Shown here piece by piece: positions 1-6,436 of a DNA stretch of 9,141 bases. Position 1 is the first letter of the stretch; each line of letters opens with the position of its first letter. The translations under genes were made by a program, and so were the position numbers. The stretch lies in assembly GCA_946405645.1 (NCBI GenBank), contig CAMJHW010000052.1, positions 1 through 9,141 of the forward strand, written 5' to 3'. The stretch is from an uncultured Bacteroidales bacterium (GTDB lineage Bacteria > Bacteroidota > Bacteroidia > Bacteroidales > UBA932). Below the pieces are notes generated by a model that saw only the letters and a program-made list of their open reading frames with translations, was not told the origin of the DNA and did not search any database.

Positions 1-38
1 TACAAATCACGTGCTCTGGCCAACTGAGCTATATCGGC
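1..38 (-). tRNA. tRNA-Thr (anticodon TGT), 5' part, cut by the window edge
   Basis: Read on the minus strand from base 38, the sequence folds as the first half of a tRNA: acceptor 5' strand GCCGATA, then TA, D-stem GCTC / GAGC around the loop AGTTGGCCA, then the 5' anticodon strand CGTGA and loop TTTGTA, where the window ends. The loop places TGT at tRNA positions 34-36, which decodes ACA threonine. The 3' anticodon strand, variable loop, T-arm and acceptor 3' strand lie outside the window, so pairing of the acceptor and anticodon stems cannot be checked here. It is the first transcribed gene after dxs on this strand and has its own promoter. Confidence 0.9.
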
Positions 39-72
39 GGGTTCAGCGTCCTTCAATCGCTGAAAGGGATTG

Positions 73-103
73 CAAAGGTAGACATTATTTTGGAGATTGC
101 AAA
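73..103 (-). promoter_or_regulatory. Bacteroidetes-type promoter of the tRNA-Thr gene
   Basis: On the minus strand the -33 element TTTG (100-103) is followed by exactly 19 bases and then the -7 element TACCTTTG (73-80). This matches the known Bacteroidetes primary-sigma consensus TTTG-N19-TAnnTTTG. Transcription would start about 5 bases further, near base 67, giving a leader of roughly 28 bases before the mature tRNA 5' end at 38. The -33 box begins only six bases after the dxs stop codon, so the promoter occupies the whole dxs-tRNA gap. Both boxes are followed by CAATC, so TTTGCAATC occurs twice, 27 bp apart. Confidence 0.8.
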
Positions 104-109
104 CTTTTT

Positions 110-1987
110 TCAATCTTTTTCAACAAGTTTGCGGAGCTGCGAGAGGATACCGTTCCGGTCGATGCCGCACTCCGCCCTTTCCGCCGCCTGAGTGTCCTGA
201 GGAATGAATCTATCGGGGATTCCGGAGCCTGCAAGGCGTATCCCGGAGCCTTCGGAGGAGAGGTATTCCGCGACGGCTCCGTACAGGCCGCCCAGCAGGG
301 AGCCGTCCTCGACCGTCAGGACAGATTCGAAACCGCTTGCGACCTCTTTGAGCATTTCCCCGTCAATGGGTTTCAGGTACCGGACGTCGTAAACGGCCGG
401 TGTGAAACCGTATTCCTTGCGGAAATCCTCCGCCGCCTCGACGGCCCTGTGGGCTGCCGGGCCGAGGGCGAGAATGGCGATGCGCTCGCCTTCGACAAGG
501 CGGGTGGCCTTGCCGGGAGGCAGCATCGCCCATCCGGCCTCGCGCCAGTCCCGGCCTTCGCCGGTTCCGCGCGGATACCTGATGATCATGGGGGAGTCCT
601 GGTGGAGAGCCGTGTACATGAGGTTCTTGAGCTCGGTTTCGTCGGAAGGGGCGGCGATGGTCAGGCCGGGAATGCTCCTGTAAGCGGCGAGGTCGAACGC
701 ACCGTGGTGCGTAGGACCGTCCTCTCCGACCACTCCGGCACGGTCGAAGCAGAACGTCACGGGGAGGTTCTGCAGTGCCACGTCGTGGATGATCTGGTCG
801 TATGCTCGTTGGGCGAACGAGGAATAAATGTTGCAGAAAGGCCTGAGCCCTCCGGCCGCGAGGCCTGCGGAAAAAGTCACTGCGTGCTCTTCCTCGATGC
901 CGACGTCGAAGAAGCGCGAAGGCATCTTGGCCGCGAAATCGCTCATGCCACAGCCCGTTGCCATCGCCGGCGTGATGCCGACGACGCGGCGGTCTGTCTC
1001 GGCGAGTTCGAGCAGCACTTCTCCGAAGACGTCCTGGTAGCGGTCCGCGGTGTAAGCGGAGCGCTGCCGTTCACCGGTCCTGGGATCGAAGCGGCCAGGA
1101 GCATGCCATACGGTGGGGTCCGCCTCCGCAGGGGCGTAGCCCTTGCCTTTGGTGGTGATGCAATGAAGGATGCGGGGCCCCTTGAGACCTTTGAGCTTCC
1201 GTAGCGTCTCAATCACCTGCTCCATGTCGTTGCCGTCGATGGGGCCGAAATAGCGGAATCCGAGCGCCTCGAAAAGGTCGCCTCCCGATCCTTTGACTAT
1301 CCACGATTTCAGGCTCCTTATCCATCGCTGCAGGAAAGTCCTGATGCGGCGGTCGCCTATCCTGTCCCAAACCTTGCCTTTGAAACGGTTGTAGGCGGGA
1401 TTGGTGGTGATCCTCAGAAGATGCTCGTGCAGGGCGCCGATGTTGCGGTCGATGGACTGATTATTGTCATTCAGGATGATGAGGAGGTCGGCGGCGCTGT
1501 CTCCGGCGTTGTTGAGGCCTTCGAAGGCCAGTCCGCCGGTAAGCGCTCCGTCACCTATGAAGGCGATGGTCCTGGCGTTGCCGCCCTGCAGCTTCGCCGC
1601 CTCGGCAAGGCCCAGCGCGGCCGACACGGAAGTGGACGAGTGGCCCACTCCGAAAGAGTCGTAGGGACTCTCGTCCATCTTGGGGAAGCCGCTGATGCCC
1701 TCGCGGGTGCGGTTCAGCTTGAAGAGCTCCTTGCGCCCGGTGAGGATCTTGTGGGCATATGCCTGATGCCCCACGTCGAACACGATCTTGTCTTCGGGCG
1801 TATTATATATATAATGGAGTCCGACGATCAGTTCTACGGCGCCGAGGCTGGATGCCAGATGGCCGGGATTCCCGGCGCAGCATTCCACCATGTACGACCG
1901 TATCTCGGCGCAGAGCTCCGTGAGCTCGGATGCGTCGAGGGCCCTGATATCCTCAGGAAAGTTGACCCGGTCCAGAATCCTGTACAT
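110..1987 (-). CDS. dxs: 1-deoxy-D-xylulose-5-phosphate synthase (Dxs)
   Basis: Thiamine-diphosphate enzyme that condenses pyruvate and glyceraldehyde 3-phosphate to 1-deoxy-D-xylulose 5-phosphate, the entry step of the MEP pathway to isoprenoids (also feeding thiamine and pyridoxal synthesis in many bacteria); cytoplasmic. The 625-residue product is close to the 620 residues of the E. coli enzyme. Visible features are PGHLASSLG with His43, VGHQAY with His74, the Mg-ThDP motif GDGALTGG at 145-152 with Asn175 downstream, the catalytic Glu366 in GIEEEHAVT, and DRAGVVGEDGPTHHGAFD with His427, followed by the C-terminal transketolase domain (about 490-625). An in-frame ATG lies 43 codons further upstream (2116), but it would run into the divergent transporter gene and across the -7 promoter box, and the family homology begins at MYRILDRV, so the start at 1987 was chosen. 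It is transcribed as a single gene, with tRNA-Thr next downstream. Confidence 0.96.
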   Translation of the reverse strand: MYRILDRVNFPEDIRALDASELTELCAEIRSYMVECCAGNPGHLASSLGAVELIVGLHYIYNTPEDKIVFDVGHQAYAHKILTGRKELFKLNRTREGISGFPKMDESPYDSFGVGHSSTSVSAALGLAEAAKLQGGNARTIAFIGDGALTGGLAFEGLNNAGDSAADLLIILNDNNQSIDRNIGALHEHLLRITTNPAYNRFKGKVWDRIGDRRIRTFLQRWIRSLKSWIVKGSGGDLFEALGFRYFGPIDGNDMEQVIETLRKLKGLKGPRILHCITTKGKGYAPAEADPTVWHAPGRFDPRTGERQRSAYTADRYQDVFGEVLLELAETDRRVVGITPAMATGCGMSDFAAKMPSRFFDVGIEEEHAVTFSAGLAAGGLRPFCNIYSSFAQRAYDQIIHDVALQNLPVTFCFDRAGVVGEDGPTHHGAFDLAAYRSIPGLTIAAPSDETELKNLMYTALHQDSPMIIRYPRGTGEGRDWREAGWAMLPPGKATRLVEGERIAILALGPAAHRAVEAAEDFRKEYGFTPAVYDVRYLKPIDGEMLKEVASGFESVLTVEDGSLLGGLYGAVAEYLSSEGSGIRLAGSGIPDRFIPQDTQAAERAECGIDRNGILSQLRKLVEKD

Positions 1988-2006
1988 CTCTTCAAGTTTG
2001 GAAGGG

Positions 2007-2014
2007 CAAAGGTA
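2007..2014 (-). promoter_or_regulatory. -7 promoter element of dxs
   Basis: TACCTTTG on the minus strand is a perfect TAnnTTTG box, identical to that of the tRNA-Thr promoter. It lies 19 bases before the dxs ATG, which predicts a leader of about 15 bases. At 19 bp upstream there is only TAAG instead of TTTG, in an AT-rich block (2017-2041), so the -33 element is weak. On the opposite strand TAAATTCG (2036-2043) is a one-mismatch -7 candidate for the divergent transporter gene, with no recognisable -33 box. Confidence 0.6.
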
Positions 2015-2066
2015 CGATTTTATTTCAATAATTCTTAAATTCGCGGAAGATAGAGGTACGGATACG

Positions 2067-3398
2067 ATGCGAAAGAGACGCTTCCCCAATACATACGTTA
2101 TCATCTCGGCCATCATCCTGGTCTGCGCCCTGGCGACCCTTGCGGTACCTCCCGGTCAGTATGTAACCGCAGCGGACGGAAGCGTATCCTTCGTGAGCGC
2201 CGAGCGCTCTCCGCAGACCTGGCAGGTATTTACCGCCCTGTATCACGGATTCGTCAAACAGGCGGGCATAATCATCTTCATCCTCATCGTCGGAGGAGCC
2301 TTCTGGGTCCTCAATGCCACCGGCGCCGTATCATACGGCATCAACCGCTTCATCTCCAAGGCCGGGCGCTATGACAAGCTCGTGCTTGCCGGACTCGCCT
2401 TGATGTTCTCCATCGGGGGCGCGGTGTTCGGAATGAGCGAGGAGACGATACCGTTCGTGGGCATAGTCGTTCCTTTGATGACAGCTATGGGATATGACGC
2501 CATCACGGGTCTGCTGGTAGTATATGTAGCATCGAACATCGGGTTCTCCGCCGCTTTTCTCAATCCCTTCACCGTCGGAATCGCCCAGGAGATGTCCGGC
2601 CTTCCGCTTTTCTCCGGGATGGGATACCGCCTGATATGCTGGGCACTTCTTACGGGCGTCCTTATAGTTTTCATTCTCCTGTATTCTTCCCGCATACGCA
2701 AGGCTCCGGAGACCGGGTCGTCCTTCGCTGCGGATGAAACGCAGGAGGACGGCCGTCGCAAGAACCTGATCCTGCTGGCTTTGCTGCTCACGGTCATACT
2801 GCTCGTCGTCGGAGTCACCTGCTTCAAGTGGTATATGCCCGAGATCTCCGCCCTTTTCCTGGTCATGGGTATCGTGGTCGGCATCATCGGAGGTTTCAGC
2901 GCCAACCGTATCGCGGACGAGTTCGTGGCCGGGGCGAAAGACATCCTTTCCGCCGCCCTTATAGTCGGGCTCGCTTCGGGCATCATCGTCATCCTCCAGG
3001 ACGGGCATGTCGTGGACAGCATGCTGCACGGGCTGGAGAACGGGCTCGGCGGATCCGGCAAGACCGGCTCGCTGGCCATGATGTACGGCATCCAGACCCT
3101 GATAAACTTCCTCATACCAAGTGCCACGGCCAAGGCTGCCGTGACCATCCCCATTATGGCTCCCTTCTGCGACCTCATCCACCTGTCCCGCCAGGCCATG
3201 GTCATGGCCTTCCAGTTCGGCGACGGTTTCACCAACATGGTCACGCCTACCTCCGGCGTGCTCATGGCCGCCCTCGGCATGGCGAAGGTCCCTTATGAAA
3301 AGTGGGTCAAATGGATATGGAAATACGTTTTGGCATTGATTCTTGCCGGATTTGTACTACTTTTGCCTACTGTGTTCCTGCCTTTGGCGGGATTCTGA
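2067..3398 (+). CDS. YfcC-family permease (DcuC/ArcD-like amino-acid or dicarboxylate carrier)
   Basis: Inner-membrane secondary transporter of 443 residues, the usual size for the YfcC group of the DcuC-type (PF03606) ion-transporter fold. It begins FPNTYVIISAIILV, a typical first helix, and has about 10-12 hydrophobic segments arranged as two halves with a charged cytoplasmic linker at about 208-232. Family signatures are GMSEETIPF (122-130) and NPFTVGIAQ (166-174) in the first half, and IPSATAKAAVTIPIMAP (350-366) and FQFGDGFTNMVTPTSG (382-397) in the second; the paired polar hairpin motifs line the substrate site in this fold. An upstream in-frame ATG (1890) would overlap dxs, so ATG 2067 was chosen. 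Relatives include arginine/ornithine antiporters and uncharacterised YfcC; the exact substrate cannot be read from sequence. Two MFS carriers follow on the same strand after 30 bp, suggesting a shared role in peptide or amino-acid transport. Confidence 0.88.
   Translation: MRKRRFPNTYVIISAIILVCALATLAVPPGQYVTAADGSVSFVSAERSPQTWQVFTALYHGFVKQAGIIIFILIVGGAFWVLNATGAVSYGINRFISKAGRYDKLVLAGLALMFSIGGAVFGMSEETIPFVGIVVPLMTAMGYDAITGLLVVYVASNIGFSAAFLNPFTVGIAQEMSGLPLFSGMGYRLICWALLTGVLIVFILLYSSRIRKAPETGSSFAADETQEDGRRKNLILLALLLTVILLVVGVTCFKWYMPEISALFLVMGIVVGIIGGFSANRIADEFVAGAKDILSAALIVGLASGIIVILQDGHVVDSMLHGLENGLGGSGKTGSLAMMYGIQTLINFLIPSATAKAAVTIPIMAPFCDLIHLSRQAMVMAFQFGDGFTNMVTPTSGVLMAALGMAKVPYEKWVKWIWKYVLALILAGFVLLLPTVFLPLAGF
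3336..3365 (+). promoter_or_regulatory. Internal promoter for the MFS transporter pair
   Basis: TTG (3336-3338), 19 bases, then TACTTTTG (3358-3365): a good fit to the Bacteroidetes promoter consensus, lying inside the last codons of the YfcC-family gene. Predicted start of transcription is near 3371, giving a leader of about 58 bases to the ATG at 3429. It would let the two MFS genes be expressed without the permease. The match lies in coding sequence and was found by eye, so chance occurrence is possible. Confidence 0.5.
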
Positions 3399-3428
3399 TG
3401 CAAATAATGATAATATACGATAACTGTC

Positions 3429-5060
3429 ATGACTGAAACCATCAAAAAAACCACTCTCCGAGACTCTGCGGCGATGCGCTGGACGGCCTTGCTGCTGCTT
3501 GCCCTCGGTATGTTCTGCGCCTACATCTTCATGGACATCCTGTCCCCGATCAAGGACCTGATGGAGTCCACCAGGGGTTGGGATTCCAAGGCATTCGGCA
3601 CCATGGAGGGCGCGGAGACGTTCCTCAACGTATTCGTATTCTTCCTGATATTCGCGGGTATCATCCTGGACAAGATGGGAGTCCGCTTCACGGCGGTGCT
3701 TTCCGGTGCGGTGATGCTCCTGGGCGGCTTCATCAAGTACTACGCCATCAGCGAACCCTTTATCGGTTCCGGACTTGAAAGCTGGTTCACGACCCATCTC
3801 AACTGGCATACCGGCGTAGGCTTCATCGACGATGTCCTTCCTTTCTACCAGGGCATGCCCGCTTCGGCCAAGTTCGCCGCCATCGGCTTCATGATCTTCG
3901 GCTGCGGCTGCGAGATGGCCGGCATCACTGTGAGCCGCGGTATCGTCAAGTGGTTCAAAGGCCGCGAGACGGCGCTGGCCATGGGCTCCGAGATGGCTCT
4001 CGCGCGCCTTGGAGTGGCCACCTGTATGATTTTCTCGCCATATTTCGCCAAGCTCGGAGGACAGATCAACGTCAGCCGGTCCGTCGCCTTCGGAGTGGTG
4101 CTGCTCTGCATCGCCCTGATCATGTTCATCACCTACTTCTTCATGGACAGGAAGCTCGACGCGCAGACCGGCGAAGCCGAAGAGAAGGACGATCCTTTCA
4201 AGGTCAAGGACATCGGAAAGATCCTCGCCAGCCTCGGTTTCTGGCTTGTCGCCCTCCTCTGCGTGCTTTACTATTCCGCCATCTTCCCCTTCCAGAAGTA
4301 CGCGGTCAATATGCTCCAGTGCAATCTCACGCTGACGGAGCCCGCCGCCGGATCGTTCTGGGCGGGTGAAGCTGTCACCATCGTGCAATACATCATCATG
4401 CTCGTCGTTGCGGTCTGCTCCTTCGCCAGCAATTTCATCAAGGGTAACAAGGGCTTGAAATTCGGACTGATGGCAGTGGCCATCGTCGCACTGGTCGTCT
4501 ATTGCGTGATGGGCTTCAAGCGCGGTACTGCCGAGACTATCTTCGCAGTGTTCCCGCTCCTGGCAGTGGCCATCACCCCCATACTCGGCAACTATGTCGA
4601 CCATAAGGGCAAGGCCGCTTCCATGCTGCTAATTGGCTCCATCCTGCTGGTAGCCTGCCACCTGACCTTCGCCTTCATCCTGCCTCTGTTCAAGGGCAGC
4701 GCGGTAGGCGGCACCGTCGTGGCCTATCTTACCATCCTCGTCCTTGGCGCCAGTTTCTCGCTTGTCCCCGCCGCCCTCTGGCCGTCGGTCCCCAAGCTCG
4801 TGGACGCCAAGGTCATCGGCTCGGCCTATGCACTAATCTTCTGGATCCAGAACATCGGCCTCTGGCTGTTCCCCATCCTTATCGGCAATGTCCTGACCAG
4901 TACCAACGCCCCCGGCACTCCTCCCGACCAGCTCAATTATACCTGGGCTTTGGTGATGCTGGCCTGCCTGGGTGTCGCGGCCATGCTGATAGGTCTCTAC
5001 CTCAAGGTCGTCGACAAGAAGAAGCACCTCGGCCTCGAGGAGCCCAATATTACCGAATAA
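3429..5060 (+). CDS. MFSD1-like major facilitator transporter, long form with two extra helices
   Basis: Inner-membrane MFS carrier of 543 residues. MFS motif A is seen as GIILDKMGVR (77-86) and its second-half copy as GNYVDHKGK (387-395). Segments resembling animal MFSD1 are FGCGCEMAGITVSRGIVKWF (157-176), MALARLG (189-195), the FWLVALLCVLYYSAIFPF block (271-288), and SLVPAALWPSVP (444-455) followed by FWIQNIGLWL (471-480). Glu162 and Arg193 fall where MFSD1 has conserved charged residues. MFSD1 is known as a dipeptide uniporter, so a peptide substrate is plausible but inferred. Compared with its downstream paralogue it has a longer TM3-TM4 loop (about 107-145) and an insertion of about 65 residues (about 300-366) holding two more hydrophobic helices (about 316-337 and 343-363), giving about 14 helices in total. 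It ends one base before the next gene. The first ATG after the promoter is used. Confidence 0.85.
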   Translation: MTETIKKTTLRDSAAMRWTALLLLALGMFCAYIFMDILSPIKDLMESTRGWDSKAFGTMEGAETFLNVFVFFLIFAGIILDKMGVRFTAVLSGAVMLLGGFIKYYAISEPFIGSGLESWFTTHLNWHTGVGFIDDVLPFYQGMPASAKFAAIGFMIFGCGCEMAGITVSRGIVKWFKGRETALAMGSEMALARLGVATCMIFSPYFAKLGGQINVSRSVAFGVVLLCIALIMFITYFFMDRKLDAQTGEAEEKDDPFKVKDIGKILASLGFWLVALLCVLYYSAIFPFQKYAVNMLQCNLTLTEPAAGSFWAGEAVTIVQYIIMLVVAVCSFASNFIKGNKGLKFGLMAVAIVALVVYCVMGFKRGTAETIFAVFPLLAVAITPILGNYVDHKGKAASMLLIGSILLVACHLTFAFILPLFKGSAVGGTVVAYLTILVLGASFSLVPAALWPSVPKLVDAKVIGSAYALIFWIQNIGLWLFPILIGNVLTSTNAPGTPPDQLNYTWALVMLACLGVAAMLIGLYLKVVDKKKHLGLEEPNITE

Positions 5061-5061
5061 T

Positions 5062-6435
5062 ATGGCAGGAACTGTAAAACGCCGCTATTCGCGGCTTGCA
5101 TGGGTGGCACTGGCTTGTCTGGTGGTGCCCATGTTCGCTTCATATTTCTTCGACGACATGTTCTCGACCATCTCTTATCTGTTCGAGGACCCGTCGAGGA
5201 CCGCTTTGGGCTGGGATGCCGTCGGGTACGGCTTGTATACCAGCGGTTACAGCGTATTGTGCGTATTCGGAGGCCTGGTCATCTGCGGCATTTTGCTGGA
5301 CAAGTGGGGAGTCCGGATCACCGGCTCCATCTTCGTCGGCATGATGGCTGCCGGGGCCCTGCTGGTCCTGCACGCCATCACGGCCGGCTATGCGCCGGCC
5401 AAATCCCTGCGTCTGGCGTATGCCGGATGCATGTTCTTCGGTCTTGGAAGCGAAATCGCCGGCACGGCGGTGACGCGCTCCATCGCAAAATGGTTTAGGG
5501 AGGGGCCGATGGCGCTGGCCATGGGCCTGCAGCTGGCCATCGCCCGACTCGGCACGGCCGTCGCGCTGGTCCTGTCACCGAGGCTGGTGGTAGAGAATGC
5601 CGGCCATGTGTACAGTCTCTCCGAGACTGCCAGGCCGGCCGTCTTCGGCGTCGGACTTATGGCGGTGGGCCTCATTCTCTGGGCGCTTTTCGTCGCCCTC
5701 GATGCCAGGCACGACAAAGCTTCCGGCGGCTCGTCTTCCGTTTCCGCGGAGGATCCTTTCAAGCTTTCCGATGTGTGGAAGGTTTTGAAGAATAAGAATT
5801 TCTGGATGCTCGGCCTGCTCTGCGTGCTGTTCTACAGCAGCATAGTCGCCTTCAAGAAGTTTGCCGGAGCCATCCTCATACCCCGTTTCGGCATCCCCGC
5901 CGCCACTGCCGGCTGGATGGTATCCATGCTGCCTTTCTCGACGGTCATCTTCGCTCCGCTTTTCGGCCTTCTGGTCGACAAGCGCGGCAAGGGCACCCGT
6001 TGGATGGTCATCGGTTCCGTGCTGGCGTTGGTGGCGCATCTGCTGCTTGCATTCGCTCCGGCCGGAGTGCCTTTCTACGGCTACCTCAGTATGGTATTCC
6101 TGGGCTTCGGGTACTCGCTTGTGCCGGCCGCCCTCTGGCCTTCGGTCCCCAAGATCGTTCCTGACAAGGTCCTCGGCACGACATACTCGCTGATCTACTG
6201 GGTTCAGAACCTGGGGCTGCTCAGTTTCAAGTGGCTGGCCGGCATCATTCTCGGCTCTGCCGCCGTTACCGCCGCCGCTTCGACTCCTTCCGCTGCCGGC
6301 GTGGTCAGCGGCCCGGTGCGCGTCGAACTGATGTTCGTCGCGCTCTGCATCGCCGCGGTGCTCATCGCTCTGCTCTTCGCACGCGTCTCCCGCCGCCATC
6401 CCGAGCTCCGGCTCGACGCCCCTTCGGGCAAATAA
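5062..6435 (+). CDS. MFSD1-like major facilitator transporter, standard 12-helix form
   Basis: Inner-membrane MFS carrier of 457 residues and about 12 helices, clearly a paralogue of the preceding gene. Shared blocks are GWD near residue 50, GILLDKWGVR (76-85, MFS motif A), FFGLGSEIAGTAVTRSIAKW (125-144), MGLQLAIARLG (154-164), DPFK before TM7 (231-234), FGLLVDKRGKG (301-311), SLVPAALWPSVP (352-363) and YWVQNLGLLS (379-388). MGLQLAIARLG, FGLLVDKRGKG and the LVPAALWP/QNLGL pair strongly recall animal MFSD1, a dipeptide uniporter; Glu131 and Arg162 are in the conserved charged positions. It lacks the two-helix insertion of the upstream copy. The ATG follows the upstream TAA after one base, so translation is probably coupled and the two may be made in fixed ratio. 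Its TAA is one base from the stop of the convergent DUF2807 gene, and no terminator hairpin with a T-tract is visible there. Substrate unproven. Confidence 0.85.
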   Translation: MAGTVKRRYSRLAWVALACLVVPMFASYFFDDMFSTISYLFEDPSRTALGWDAVGYGLYTSGYSVLCVFGGLVICGILLDKWGVRITGSIFVGMMAAGALLVLHAITAGYAPAKSLRLAYAGCMFFGLGSEIAGTAVTRSIAKWFREGPMALAMGLQLAIARLGTAVALVLSPRLVVENAGHVYSLSETARPAVFGVGLMAVGLILWALFVALDARHDKASGGSSSVSAEDPFKLSDVWKVLKNKNFWMLGLLCVLFYSSIVAFKKFAGAILIPRFGIPAATAGWMVSMLPFSTVIFAPLFGLLVDKRGKGTRWMVIGSVLALVAHLLLAFAPAGVPFYGYLSMVFLGFGYSLVPAALWPSVPKIVPDKVLGTTYSLIYWVQNLGLLSFKWLAGIILGSAAVTAAASTPSAAGVVSGPVRVELMFVALCIAAVLIALLFARVSRRHPELRLDAPSGK

Positions 6436-6436
6436 A

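Noticed and set aside
96..118. AGATTG / CAATCT inverted repeat after dxs as terminator
   Set aside because: Six AT-rich pairs around an 11-base loop without a following T-tract; it also overlaps the tRNA -33 box.
11..1204. 397-codon open frame on the plus strand opposite dxs
   Set aside because: It is antisense to an unmistakable dxs, begins with GTG inside the tRNA gene, has no recognisable protein features, and long antisense frames are expected in GC-rich coding sequence.
1890..2066. Longer start for the YfcC-family permease
   Set aside because: The extension overlaps dxs on the other strand and reads as non-homologous sequence; the normal first helix of the family begins right after the ATG at 2067.
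1988..2116. N-terminal extension of Dxs by 43 residues
   Set aside because: It crosses the TACCTTTG promoter box and the start of the divergent permease gene, and Dxs homology begins at the internal ATG at 1987.
3357..4604. 415-codon open frame on the minus strand opposite the first MFS gene (and a similar one at 2331-3182)
   Set aside because: His/Glu/Asp-rich composition is the usual mirror of hydrophobic membrane-protein codons; no domain, start signal or context supports a gene.
6400..6436. GCCC-CTTC-GGGC hairpin as terminator of the MFS pair
   Set aside because: The stem is only four base pairs and is not followed by a T-tract.
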